Assembly (NCBI RefSeq): GCF_029407905.1
Contig: NC_073627.1
Span: forward strand, 161,391,697-161,455,696
Source of the DNA: Bubalus kerabau
Taxonomy: Eukaryota; Chordata; Mammalia; Artiodactyla; Bovidae
Reading direction: 5' to 3'
Length of the DNA stretch: 64,000 nucleotides
Shown here: piece after piece, positions 43,448 to 55,000 of the stretch
Layout: every line of letters starts with the position of its first letter
How positions within the stretch are numbered: the stretch's first letter is position 1
Translations under genes and position numbers: made by a program
The notes under the pieces: generated by a model
What the model saw: only the letters and a program-made list of their open reading frames with translations
Databases searched by the model: none
Told to the model about the DNA's origin: nothing

Positions 43448-45396
43448 TTGAAGAAAGGAGGGAAAACCACTAGACCATTCAGGTATGACCTAAATCAAAT
43501 CCCTTATGATTATACAGTGGAAGTGAGAAATAGATTTAAGGGACTCGATCTGATAGATAGATTGCCTGATGAACTATGGACTGAGGTTCGTGACATTGTA
43601 CAGGACACAGGGATCAAGACCATCCCCGTGGAAAAGAAATGCAAAAAAGCAAAATGGCTGTCTGGGCAGGCCTTACAAATAGCTGTGAAAAGAAGAGAAA
43701 CGAAAAGCAAAGGAGAAAAGGAAATATATAAGCATCGGAATGCAGAGTTCCAAAGAATAGCAAGAAGAGATAAGAAAGCTTTCCTCAGCGATCAATGCAA
43801 AGAAATAGAGGAAAACAACAGAATGGGAAAAACTAGAGCTCTCTTCAAGAAAATTAGAGATACCAAGGGAACATTTCATGCAAAAATGGGCTCCATAAAA
43901 GACAGAGATGGTATGGACCTAACAGAAGCAGAAGATATTAAGAAGAAGTGGCAAGAATACACAGAATAACTATACAAAAAAGATCTTCATGACCCAGATA
44001 ATCATGATGGTGTGTGATCACTCACCTAGAGCCAGACATACTGGAATGTGAAGTCAAGTGGGCCTTAGAAAGCATTACTACGAACAAAGCTAGTGGAGGT
44101 GATGGAATTCCAGTGGAGCTATTTCAAATCCTGAAAGATAATGCTGTGAAAGTGCTGCACTCAATATGCCAGCAAATTTGGAAAACTCAGCAGTGGCCAC
44201 AGGACTGGAAAAGGTCAGTTTTTATTTCAATCCCAAAGAAAGGCAATGCCAAAGAATGCTCAAACTACTGCACAATTGCAGCATCTCACACACTAGTAAA
44301 GTAATGCTCAAAATTCTCCAAGCCAGGCTACAGCAATATATGAACCATGAACTTCCAGTTGTTCAAGCTGGTTTTAGAAAAGGCAGAGGAACCAGAGATC
44401 AAATTGCCAACATCCGCTGGATCATGGAAAAAGCAAGAGAGTTCCAGAAAAACATCTATTTCTGCTTTATTGACTATGCCAAAGCCTTTGACTGTGTGGA
44501 TCACAATAAACTGTGGGAAATTCTGAAAGAGATGGGAATACCAGACCACCTGACCTGCCTCTTGAGAAATCTGTATGCAGATCAAGAAGCAACAGTTAGA
44601 ACTGGACATGGAACAACAGACTGGTTCCAAATAGGAAAAGGAGTTCGTCAAGGCTGTATATTGTCACCCTGCTTATTAACTTATATGCAGAGTACATCAT
44701 GAACAACTCTGGGCTGGAAGAAACACAAACTGGAATCAAGATTGTTAGAAGAAATGTGAATAACCTCAGATATGCAGATGACACCATATGGCAGAAAGTG
44801 AAGAGGAACTAAAAAGCCTCTTGATGAAGGTGAAAGAGGAGAGTGAAAAAGTTGGCTTAAAACTCAATATTCAGAAAATGAAGATCATCACATCTGGTCC
44901 CATCACTTCATGGGAAATAGATGGGGAAACAGTGGAAACAGTGTCAGACTTTATTTTTTTGGGCTCCAAAATCACTGCAGATGGTGACTGCAGCCATGAA
45001 ATTAAAAGACGCTTACTCCTTGGAAGGAAAGTTATGACCACCCTAGATAGCATATTCAAAAGCAGAGACATTACTTTGCCAACAAAGGTCCATCTAGTCA
45101 AGGCTATGGTTTTTCCTGTGGTCATGTATGGATGTGAGAGTTGGACTGTGAAGAAGAGCGAGTGCCAAAGAATTGATGCTTTTGAACTGTGGTGTTGGAG
45201 AAGACTCTTGAGAGTCCCTTGGATGGCAAGGAGATCCAACCAGTCTATTCTGAAGGAGATCAACCCTGGGATTTCTTTGGAAGGAATGATGCTGAAGCTG
45301 AAACTCCAGTACTTTGGCCACCTCATGCGAAGAGTTGACTCATTGGAAAAGACTCTGATGCTGGGAGGGATTGGGGGCAGGAGGAGAAGGGGATGA
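43448..45396 (+). pseudogene. BovB ORF2 linker, reverse transcriptase and C-terminus, frameshifted
   Basis: Four pieces in three frames. 43448-43969 is the linker. 44014-44304 is the start of the polymerase domain (NKASGGDGIPVELF, WPQDWKRS). 44166-44702 has FIDYAKAFDCVDHNKLW (first catalytic aspartate) and RQGCILSPC. The YADD codons at 44771-44782 are in yet another frame. 44788-45396 has the GCESWTVKK, RRLLRVPW and GGRRRRG motifs. A 4-base loss right after YADD shifts the frame. Confidence 0.88.
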
Positions 45397-45556
45397 CAGA
45401 GGATGAGATGGCTGGATGGCATCACTGACTCGATGGACGTGAGTCTGAGTGAACTCCGGGAGTTGGTGATGGACAGGGAGGCCTGGCGTGCTGCAATTCA
45501 TGGGGTCTCAAAGAGTCGGACATGACTGAGCGACTGAACTGAATTGAGAACATACT

Positions 45557-46198
45557 AATATCGGTGCTACTTTACTTGTTTTAAAGCTATCCTGAACCTT
45601 TCCCAAATCATCCTGAATATAAGGATTACCTGGAACACTTGCTAAAAATATCATTCAAATGTTCAACTTAGATCCAAACCAGATTTTTCAGAGGAGATAT
45701 CTGCTGATTCTGTATGTTTTATAACTCCTGGTAATTCTTATGTGAGAATTATGGGAACTCTGACTCAGAGTGCTAAATGAAAGAGACTGAATCTTATTAC
45801 TTAACACCTTTTGAATAGGGGGAGGTGTTTAACTGTCAAGGAGGTGAGAAATTCAGAAGTGATCAGAATCTAGGGAAAATAAGTGCAGAGCTTGGTTTAC
45901 AGTGTTAGGGAAAGGGAGAATCCATTTAAAAATGTGAAAAGTTTGAGCACAAAACACTTGGGACTCTGATCAAAGAAGAACTGGATAAATACTAAGTTTC
46001 ATTCTGTCTTGATTACTGCAGTTCCCATCTGTGTACCGAAAAAAAGTAACAACTAAGTTCAAACTTTAATTTAAAAACTACACTCTATATACACTAGGAG
46101 GAAGGAATATTTAAAGGCCATTTAAATATGCTTAGTTTGAGTCCCTTCTCTGTTCACCTGAAACCATCACTACACTGTTTGTTAACAGGCTACACCAC
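45557..46198. other. Unclassified interval with a possible MER5-like piece
   Basis: 'ctggaacacttgctaaaaat' and 'tctgctgattctgtatgttt' near 45630-45720 hint at an old MER5-type DNA transposon. Otherwise nothing recognisable. Confidence 0.35.
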
Positions 46199-46412
46199 TG
46201 TGTGTGTGTGTGTGTTACTTGCTCAGTGGTGTCCGACTCTACAACCCCACGGACTGTAGCCCATCATGCTCCTCTGTCCATGGAATGCTCCAGGCAACAA
46301 TACCAGAGTAGGTAGCCACTCCCTTCTCCAGTGGATCTTCCTGACCCAGGTATCGACCTTGGGTTTCCTGCATTGCGGGTAGATTCTTTAACATCTGAGC
46401 CACCAATGCTCC
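46199..46412 (-). repeat. Bov-tA-type SINE, antisense
   Basis: Begins with a gt dinucleotide run (46201-46215), then 'ggtgtccgactctacaaccc'. The right end is 'catctgagccaccaatgctc'. Full-length-like, no clear target duplication. Confidence 0.9.
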
Positions 46413-47656
46413 CATATCACCACACAAAATAAAAAGTTTAAATACATAAACATCTGTAGTTTATTTTTTAATAAATTACTTTAGGAAGACCTCCTTTCAG
46501 TAAAAGACAATCACAACAGAGTGATCCTAGAAGCTACAGTAAAGAGCAGAGTTTGAGACCTTAACTTGGTATCCTAGCTCTCTTCTTTTAGATGTGAATC
46601 ATGTTCACATATCATAGTATTATTATAAATTATTAAAAAATCATCACAGGTTGTGCCCATATCATTTTGTGGGGGACAACTTTAGAGGTAGCAAGATTTA
46701 AGAAACCTACTGTAAAAAAAGATGTCATTCCAGGCCAATGTGATAACTGTGAAGATGACGAGAAATGGTAAAATTCTGGATATATTGAAAAGGTAGAGCC
46801 AAAGGATTTCCAGAAGGATTGGGTATGGGTGATAAAGGAAGAGAGGCATCAAGAATGGCTTCAGGGTTTTCAGACTGAAAAGTGGAAAGGATAGAACTGT
46901 GACTCACTGATTCAAAAAAGTCTATAATTGAAATGGATCTGTGGGAGAATATCAGGCATTCGTTTTAGACATGGTAGGTTCAAATTATCGATTAAACATG
47001 ACAACTACAAGGAAGCATATACGGTCATGTGTTTAGAGGAGTCTGGGCTAGAGATAGAAATTTGGGAGCCGTTAGTATATGAATATATTTAAAATCAATA
47101 CGATCACTAAGGTAGTGAGTAGAGACAGTAAAAGAGAAGAGGTCAATCCCTAGGTCATTATATCAGCAATATTCAATATTACAGATCTCTGTCATCATGC
47201 AGGAGTGACAGATGATAGTGTGGCCTATTCATCTTCTATGTCTGATTATAGAACTGGGCACACTATCTTTGACTCTTTCCATGCAGTTGCCATTCTGTAT
47301 CTAATTACAGTTATATTAGCTATGCATTTATTCATATGGATTTGAAATATATACCCTATCATTCCGCCATTCAAGATTGTTTCTAATGAGTGCCTTTTAT
47401 CACCAATGCTTAAATAAAAACCATTCCATGTTTGATTCTTCACTTATCTTTTATTATAAGTTAAAATCAATTCCCAGAAATATGTTTATTTTATAAAAGC
47501 AATGAACAATTTTATGGCTCTTGAGAGAAAAATTTTATAGTATCTTGAGTACGGTATTACTGGGCATTTGGGTGTAGTGGGGAATTAGAGAAGAGAAGAA
47601 TCGGGCTGAATAATTCTTTGTTGTGGAGGTATGATCTGTACACTATAGAAGTCTAT
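46413..47656. other. Unclassified interval
   Basis: About 1.2 kb of A/T-rich DNA without a gene or repeat that I can name. Confidence 0.5.
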
Positions 47657-47699
47657 GTGTGTGTGTGTATATTTGTATATATATATATATATGTATATA
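47657..47699 (+). repeat. Dinucleotide microsatellite (gt)n/(at)n
   Basis: Alternating purine-pyrimidine tract: a gt run followed by 'atatatatatatat'. Likely length-polymorphic. Confidence 0.9.
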
Positions 47700-47785
47700 A
47701 AAAACTGAATCACTTTGCTGTACACCTGAAACTAACACATTATAAATCAACTATAATTCAATAAAAAATAAAATTTAAGAAAAGA
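47700..47785 (+). mobile_element. L1 3' UTR tip
   Basis: 'ctgaatcactttgctgtaca', 'cctgaaactaacacattata' and 'atcaactataattcaataaa' are the standard artiodactyl L1 3' end. Confidence 0.8.
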
Positions 47786-48112
47786 GGAGAAAATGGTATG
47801 AAAATATTATTAATATTATGAATACATTACTTCATTTGAAAACCTGTTGCAATACATTTTTAATAATAAAAGACATAATTTTGAGCCAACTGTCATATAT
47901 TTCTCCACGTTAAAACACATGAATCATTTCTAGGAAAGTTAGAGCCATGATAAAGGTAACTTGTACAACCATTATTAATAAGCATTAATTATTATGAATA
48001 ATGCAACTTATGCAGATGCATGTAACACAAGCTTAGGAGTATAAAGGAATAGAAGAAAAAAGTATCAGTACTAATAGACATTTTTTAAAAAAGAAAATCT
48101 AAGGCAATCAAT

Positions 48113-48178
48113 CGGCATGCTGCAGTCCATGGGTTTGCAAAGAGTCGGAAATGACTGAGCAACTGAACTGAACTGAAG
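48113..48178 (+). mobile_element. BovB / Bov-tA 3' tip fragment
   Basis: 'ggcatgctgcagtccatggg' to 'gagcaactgaactgaactga'. Only the shared 3' tail is present, like 4172-4240. Confidence 0.8.
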
Positions 48179-48205
48179 ACAGTTAATCAAAATGGCTTTA
48201 TAAGT

Positions 48206-48405
48206 ACTGCTGTGCTTAGTTGCCCAGTCATGTCCAACCCTTTGCAACCCCATGGACTGTAGCCCACCAGGCTCCTCTGTCCATGGGGATTTTCCAGGCA
48301 CTGGAGTAGTTGCCATGCTCTCCTCCAAGAGATCTTCCCAACCTAAGGATGGAACCCAGGTCTTCCACATTGCAGGCAGATTAACATCAGAGCCACCTGG
48401 TTACA
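48206..48405 (-). repeat. Bov-tA-type SINE, antisense
   Basis: 'gctgtgcttagttgcccagt' to 'cagagccacctggtta', with small internal deletions ('caggcactggagtagttgcc'). Confidence 0.9.
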
Positions 48406-48794
48406 CAATAATATATAAGATTAATAGCTTCTCTATTAAAAATTGCTAGGAAATTATCATGGAAATGTAATCAAATAACATAATAAACATAAGGTGTTAA
48501 AAGCAAAATAAAGATATTGAAATTAGCAAGAACTTGCAATTTGTCTGACATAATGATTATAACCTAATATATAAAAAATTCTTAGGAAAATAAAAGGAAT
48601 TTCCGATTCACTTAGTTTTGCACAATCTCTAACTGGAACCCAAGTAGAAAATAGATAATCAAATAATAAAGAAAAATCACACACTGGATAAAGAATAGAA
48701 AATTTATACATAAAATATGTTTAATTTCACCCTTAGGCAATTAAACACTAATACATTCAGAAATGAAATTTTTAATCAATTAAAAATGCATGTA

Positions 48795-49029
48795 CCAACA
48801 TGAATCCGCCACGGATTCATCCGTACACATGTTCCCCATCCTGAACCTGCCTCCCACCTCCCTCCCCATACCATCCCTCTGGGTCATCCCAGTGCACCAG
48901 CGCCAAGCATCCTGTATCATGCATTGAACCTGGACTGGTGATTCATTTACAATATTGTAAAGTAATTAGCCTCCAATTAAAATAAATAAATTTATATAAA
49001 AAAATAAATAAAATAAAATTTAAATTTAA
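48795..49029 (+). mobile_element. Short ruminant L1 3' end with 5' inversion and target duplication
   Basis: 48795-48946 is antisense ('gtacacatgttccccatcct', 'ccctctgggtcatcccagtg'). 48947-49029 is sense ('acaatattgtaaagtaatta', 'gcctccaattaaaataaata') with an A-rich tail. The unit lies between perfect 13-bp copies 'aaaaatgcatgta' at 48782-48794 and 49030-49042, so it is a single twin-primed insertion. Confidence 0.93.
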
Positions 49030-49182
49030 AAAAATGCATGTATACTCATGGGTAACTGATGATAATGGGAGTTGGTTAAATCCACTCTCCCTCCCTATCC
49101 TCTAAAAACAATGCAGAATAACAGATAAAACTATTCAAACACACACAACCAGAGTACAGAAAATGTTCAGACTTTAAGAATA

Positions 49183-50783
49183 GATGGCAACAATACACAG
49201 ATGAACTATTAAAAAAGGATCTTCATCAGCCAGTTCACCATGATACTTTGATCATTCACCCAGAGCCAGACATCCTGGCATGCAAAGTCAAGTGGGCCTT
49301 AGGAAACATCACTACAAACAAAGCTAGTGGAGGCGATGGAATTCCAGTTGAGCTATTTCAAATCCTAAAAAATGATGTTGTTAAAGTGCTGCACTCAATA
49401 TACCAGCAAATTTGGAAAACTCAGCAGTGGCCACAGGACTGGAGAAGGTCAGTTTTCATTCCAATCCCAAAGAAAGGCAATGCCAAAGAATGCTCAAACT
49501 ACTGCACAATTGCACTCATCTCACACACTAGTAAAGTAAAATGCTCAAAATTCTCCAAGCCAGGCTTCAACAGTACGGGAACCATGAACTTCCAGATGTT
49601 CAAGGTGGATTTAGAAAAGGCAGAGGAACCAGAGATCAAATTGCCAACATCTGTTGGATTATCAGAAAAGCAAGAGAGATCCAAAAAACATCTACTTCTG
49701 TCTTATTGACTATGCCAAAGCCTTTGATTGTGTGGATCACAACAAACTGAGTAAAATTCTTCAAGAGATGGGAATACCAGACCATTTCACCTGCGTCCTG
49801 AGAAATCTGTATTCAGGTCAGGAAGCAACACTTAGAACTGGACATGGAACAACAGACTGGTTGCAGATTGGGAAAGGAGTATGTTAAGACTGTATATTGT
49901 CACCCTGCTTATCTAACTTATATGCAGATTATATCATGCGAAATGCTGGGCTGGATGATGTTCAAGCTGGAATCAAGATTGCCAGGAGAAATATCAATAA
50001 CCTCAGATATGCAGATGACATCACCCTTATGGCAGAAAGTGAAGAAGAACTGAAGAGCCTCTTGAGGAAAGTGAAAGAGAAGAATGAAAAAGTTGACTTA
50101 AACTCAACATTCAAAAAACTAAGATCATGGCATCCAGTCCCATCACTTTAGGGCAAATAGATGGGGAAACAATGCAGACAGTGACAGACTTTATTTTGGG
50201 GGGCTCCAAAATCACTGTAGATGGTGACTGCAGCCATGATATTAAAAGACGCTTGCTCCTTGGAAGAAAAGCTATTACCAACCTAGACAGCATATTAAAA
50301 AGCAGAGACAATACTTTGCCAATAAAGCTCTGTCTAGTCAAAGCTATGGCTTTTCCAGTAGTAGAGTATCAATGTGAGAGTTAGACTATAAAGAAGGCTG
50401 ATCGTCAAAGAATTGATGCTTCCAAACTGTGGTGTTGAAGCAGACTGTTGAGAGTCCCTCGGACTGCAAGGAAGTCACACCAGTCCATCCTAAAGGAAAT
50501 TAGTCCTGAATATTCTTTGGAAGGACTGATTCTGAATCTGAAACTCCAATACTTTGGCCACCTGAAGTGAAGAACGGACTCATTGGAAAGGACCCTGAGG
50601 TTGGGAAAGATTGTAGGCAGGAGGAGAAGGGACCACAGAGGATGAGGTGGCTGGATAGCATCACCAACTCGATGGACATGAGTTTGAGCAAGCTTTGGGA
50701 GTTGGTGATGGACAGGGAATCCTGGTGTGCTTCAGTCCACGGGGTCACAAAGAGTCCGACACTACTGAGCAACTGAACTGAAA
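49183..50783 (+). mobile_element. BovB LINE, 5' truncated before the reverse transcriptase
   Basis: Sense BovB starting in the linker ('gatggcaacaatacacagat') and ending 'gagcaactgaactgaaa'. ORF2 is split among frames at 49248-49709, 49654-49887, 49897-50151 and 50127-50384. The YADDITLMAE catalytic block keeps its frame. A stop replaces the arginine-glutamine codons after GKGVC ('gtatgttaagactg', near 49879). Inactive. Confidence 0.92.
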
Positions 50784-52446
50784 ACTAAAACAGAGCCCTG
50801 AATATAGACCAGACACAAAAGATTGTATGAGTTGAGGTGACTGTCTTCTAAAGTCATGATTTTTTAGGACAAAAGGAGATGAAAAGGAGGCACTTTTAGA
50901 GATTTAGAAGTAAAACAATAAAGAAGCAAAAAGGATAATTTGGGTCATGACAAATAAAAATGTTCTAAAATATCAGAGGACCTACAACTCCTTCTTGGTT
51001 AGATAAAATAAAGATGGAAAAGAAAAAAAAAAAAAGACAAGGAGAGCTCGAGCACCCTCACCACAAGGATAAATGTGGCTTTAGCAAGCTAATGCTGTTA
51101 TAAGGTTCTCTTTATTTTAAGGAAGTTCTTATTCAAAACACAGATCAGGGTACTCTTGACCTAGAATCTTATAAACTAATCCAAATTATGAAATAAATAG
51201 TGAGAGCAGACTGTAATCAAAGCTATTAGAAAATGAATTAGAATATGAGAAACAAAATACCTGGAAACATCTGCCCCTTATCCTCAAAGAAAGAAAAAAA
51301 GAGGCAACTTAATTTGTAAAACAATGCTACAAGTTGATATTAATAACTTCAAATAAGCATTTGACAGAAATACTTAAAATCAGAAATTCAAAACTTAAAA
51401 AGAAATTGATCAAGGAATGTATCAGGAAGAAATGAAAATTGTTTGAATTCAGGAGATAATAAGTAAAAAATAAAGCCATCTTAGAAATGAAGACTAAAAT
51501 TAAAGTAGCCAAGGTAAAATAGATTACAATGAGATTTAAATAGGGCATTGAAGAAAGGGAAATGATCAACAAAATGAAAATTAGATCAAGAAAATATATC
51601 CAATGAACCACAGGCAAAGAAGAAATACTGTGTTTTTTATAAATAAAATTTGAGTCTCTAAAATGGAAATAAAACAAGAAGATAAAATTAATATTTAAAA
51701 ATTAAGTCTAGAAAAACGTTTTTTGTAAATAATATACTGAAAGTGTTTACTAGGTGTTGGGAAAAATAAGCTCAGCGTAATCTACTCTGACATTTACCTC
51801 AGTAAAGCTACTGTACTGGAGCGTAAAGATAAATACAAAAATCTTCAAATCTTTAAAACAAAATAGTTAACATCTTATAGGAGCAAAAAATTAGTCCAAC
51901 ATTAGACTGTGTGAAAAAGATCAGACTGTGGAGTTGCATTTACAAAACACTCAAGAAAGAAAATGCATACCAAGAAATTTATATCTAGTCATGCTGTCCT
52001 TCAAATATCAATACTATTAAAAAATAGTTTTAAACATATAAGACCCAAAGAATGCTATACTCATAATCCCCTTTTGGAATCAATGGTAGGATAATCTTCA
52101 TTCAAAAAAAAAATCCTCATTTAAACAAAGATAAGCAATGAGCATTCAAATATTTATAGATTTAAGAATAAAATATAGTGATAATTAAGATGCAGAATAA
52201 TATATGAATATCATATTTTTTGAAAAAGTGAAAAATTATACAATCAGAAAAGCTAAGAAGGAACATCTGCTTTTGACAGTAAGTTAGCTGGAGCCGTGCA
52301 TGCAAATCCACCATGAACGTTTAGAAAACCAAAGTAGTTGAAAAAAAATATTGTTTAGATATTGAACAAGCAAGGCAGGACAATGACCTCTGGAAGAAGA
52401 GACTACGGTTAAAGGCAACTAGTGATTACTTTTTAGACTCCAGTCT
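50784..52446 (+). mobile_element. Old L1/HAL1-like DNA, sense, non-coding
   Basis: A-rich plus strand with phrases such as 'agttgcatttacaaaacact', 'accaagaaatttatatctag' and 'atgctgtccttcaaatatca', which resemble the part after ORF1 in HAL1-type half-L1s. Fragments are scattered, and the first ~500 bases are unclassified. No frame of note on the plus strand. Confidence 0.45.
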
Positions 52447-52448
52447 AT

Positions 52449-53047
52449 GGAGGAGGTAGGCTCCAAAATCACTGCAGATGGTGATTGCAGCCATGAAATT
52501 AAAAGACGCTTACTCCTTGGAAGGAAGGTTATGACCAACCTAGACAGCATATTAAAAAGCAGAGATATTACTTTGCCAACAAAGGTCCGTCTAGTCAAGG
52601 CTATGGCTTTTCCAGTGGTCATGTATGGATGTGAGAGTTGGACTATAAAAAAGCTGAGCACCAAAGAATTGATGCTTTTGAACTGTGGTGTTGGAGAAGA
52701 CTCTTGAGAGTCCCTTGGACTGCAAGGAGATCCAACCAGTCCATCCTAAAGGAGATCAGTCCTGGGTGTTCATTTGAAGGACTGATGTTGAAGCTGAAAC
52801 TCCAGTACTTTAGCCACCTGATTAGAAGAGCTGACTCATTGGAAAAGACCCTGATGCTGGGAGAGATTGAGGGCAGGAGGAGAAGGGGACGATAGAGTAT
52901 GAGATGGTTGGATGTCATCACCGACTCAATGGACATGGGTTTGGGTGGACTCCAGGAGTTGGTGATAGACAAGGAGGCCTGGTGTGCTCCGGTTCATGGG
53001 GTTGCAAAGAGTCAGACATGACTGAGCGACTGAACTGAACTGAACCC
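52449..53047 (+). mobile_element. BovB LINE 3' end
   Basis: Starts at 'gaggtaggctccaaaatcac' and ends 'gagcgactgaactgaactga'. Frames at 52447-52707 and 52638-52895 overlap because of one base lost between GCESWTIKK and AEHQRIDAFELW. Ends directly upstream of the BRD7 pseudogene. Confidence 0.93.
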
Positions 53048-53099
53048 CAAACAGATCACAGTAGTCTCACTAAATTGAGCAAAGTCAGAAAAGAGTGCA

Positions 53100-54490
53100 A
53101 GAGGCTGAAGCAGCTACTTTACAGGGCAGAGTTCTGGAGATGACTTTGTCTCTTTAGCCAAACAAGAAGTAGAACAGATGCCCCTTCTGAAGCTTTGAAT
53201 CAACTGATGAGACAACTGTAGAGAAAAGATCCAAGTGCTTTCTTTTCATTTTCTGTGGCTGCTTTTATTGCCCCCTGGATACATCATTATCATTAAACAT
53301 CAAATCATTTTAGTACCATGAAATAAAAGATCAAGAACAGAGATTACCAGTCCATAGAAAAACTAAAGGATAACTTCAAAACAATGTGTACTAATGCTAT
53401 GATGTACAACAAACCAGAGACCATTTATTATAAAGCTACAAAGAAGCCGTTGCACTCAGGGATGAAAGTTCTTAGCCGGCAAAGACTTCAGAGCCTGAAG
53501 CAGGGCACAGACTTCATTTCAGAGTTGCAAAAAGGTCAAAAGCAGAAAGATAGACAGAAACCTGTCAGAGTGTGGAGAACAGCAGCTGCTGGCTGAGAGA
53601 GAGGTAAGACTCTGGAGACACTGAGGCATGGGCCTCAAGAAAATTGAAAGAGACACATATACCCCAATGTTCATTGCAGCACCGTTTACAATACCTAGGA
53701 CATGGAAGCAACCTAAACGTCTATCTGCAGACAAATGGATAAGGAAGTTTCGGTACATATACATAATGGAATATTACTCAGTTATAAAAAAGAATGTATT
53801 TGAGTCAGTTCTAATGAGGTGGATGAAACTGGAACCTATTATACAGAGTGAAGCAGGTCAGAAAGAGAAACACCAATACAGTATATTAACGCATATATAT
53901 GGAATTTAGAAAGATGGTAATGACAACCCTATATGCAAGACAGCAAAAGAGACACAGATGTAAAGAACAGACTTTTGGACTATATGGGAGAAGGCAAGGG
54001 TGGGATGATTTGAGAGAATAGCATTGAAACATGTATATTGCCATATGTAAAACAAATGACCAGTGCAAGTTCAATACATGAAGCAGGGCACTCAAAGCCG
54101 GTGCCCTGGGACAACCCTGAGGGATGGATGGGAGGGAGGTGGGGGGTGTTCAAGAGGGGGACACGTGTATACCTGTGGCTGACTCACGTCGATGATTGGC
54201 AAAATCCACCACAATATTTTAAAGTACTTATCCTCCAATTAAAATAAATTAATTAATTTTTTAAAAAGAGTCCCAATAAGGAAAATAAAAAGAAAAACAA
54301 AAATGTACTTGAAGATAAATTTAAAAGCAATAATATTAGAAAGACAGATTGACCACATTGTTACAGAATTTGGAGGAAAGCTGACCAGGTGGCTTGTTAA
54401 TAGTCAGTGTGAATTAGAAAGGATGAAACCAGATGGAAGCAACAACATTGGGACTTCTTTATCCTGTGGATCCTGTTGTAGGAGAACCAG
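53100..54490 (+). pseudogene. BRD7 pseudogene: Processed pseudogene of BRD7 (bromodomain protein 7), partial
   Basis: BRD7 is a PBAF chromatin-remodelling subunit with one acetyl-lysine-binding bromodomain. Seen here without introns: the bromodomain start near 53189 (EALNQLMRQL, then stop, then RKDPSAFFSF), its end in the frame 53384-53596 (CTNAMMYNKPETIYYKA, LLHSGMK-like, VLSRQRLQSLKQ), and after an L1 insertion the downstream segment at 54263-54490 (GGKLTRWLVNSQCELER.KPDG). Stops in the bromodomain frame lie at 53219, 53294 and 53324, with small compensating indels near 53277 and 53300. The 5' limit is vague; the 3' part is lost where BovB begins at 54491. Non-functional. Confidence 0.88.
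53640..54262 (+). mobile_element. Ruminant L1 3' end inserted in the BRD7 pseudogene
   Basis: 'aaaattgaaagagacacata', 'gaacctattatacagagtga', 'acacgtgtatacctgtggct' and 'atcctccaattaaaataaat' to the A-rich end. BRD7 homology stops at 'gcctcaag' and resumes at 'aaaaagagtcccaataagga', so the L1 is younger than the pseudogene. No long target duplication is obvious. Confidence 0.9.
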
Positions 54491-54726
54491 AATTTTCCAC
54501 AGTTTATTGCGATCCACATAGTCAAAGGCTTTGGCATAGTCAATAAAGCAGAAATAGTTGTTTTTCTGGAACTCTCTTGCTTTTTTGATGATCCAGCAGA
54601 TGTTGGCAATTTGATCTCTGGTTCCTCTGCCTTTTCTAAAACCAGCTTGAACATCTGGAAGTTCACGGTTCACATATTGCTGAAGCCTGGCTTGGAGAAT
54701 TTTGAGCATTACTTTACTAGCGTGTG

Positions 54727-55000
54727 CTGCTGCTGCTAAGTCACTTCAGTCGTGTCCGACTCTGTGCGACCCCATAGACAGCAGCCCACCAGGTTCCCCC
54801 GTCCCTGGGGTTCTCCAGGCAAGAGTACTGGAGTGGGGTGCCATTTCCTTCTCCAATGCATGAAAGTGAAAAGTGAAAGTGAAGTCGCTCAGTTGTGTCC
54901 AACTCTTAGCGACCCCATGGACTGCAGCCTACCAGGCTCTTCCATCCATGGGATTTTCCAGCAAGAGTACTGGAGTGGGGTGCCATTGCCTTCTCCGAAA
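54727..55000 (-). repeat. Bov-A2 dimeric SINE, antisense
   Basis: Complete dimer with gct tail and linker 'tgcatgaaagtgaaaagtga', ending 'gccattgccttctcc'. Its tail lies directly against the left copy of the BovB split-point repeat, but there is no matching repeat at its own right end. The matching copy is 1.2 kb further on, at 56217. Confidence 0.93.

Larger units (their letters stand above)
42352..45544 (+). mobile_element. Near full-length BovB LINE with inverted 5' end and target duplication
   Basis: RTE-clade retrotransposon of about 3.0 kb, preceded by an inverted copy of its own first 151 bases. Order: inverted arm (42364-42514), 14-base loop, sense 5' end (from 42529), endonuclease (42722-43336), linker (43448-43969), reverse transcriptase (44014 to about 44785), C-terminal region (44788-45396), end repeat 'actgaactgaattga'. 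The whole unit lies between perfect 12-bp copies 'tgagaacatact' at 42340-42351 and 45545-45556, so arm and element arrived together. Frameshifts and a changed catalytic residue make it inactive. Confidence 0.93.

Noticed and set aside
44871..45425. 184-codon antisense frame over BovB
   Set aside because: Mirror of the ORF2 C-terminal frame. The same antisense frame appears over every BovB copy, caused by codon bias of the sense strand.
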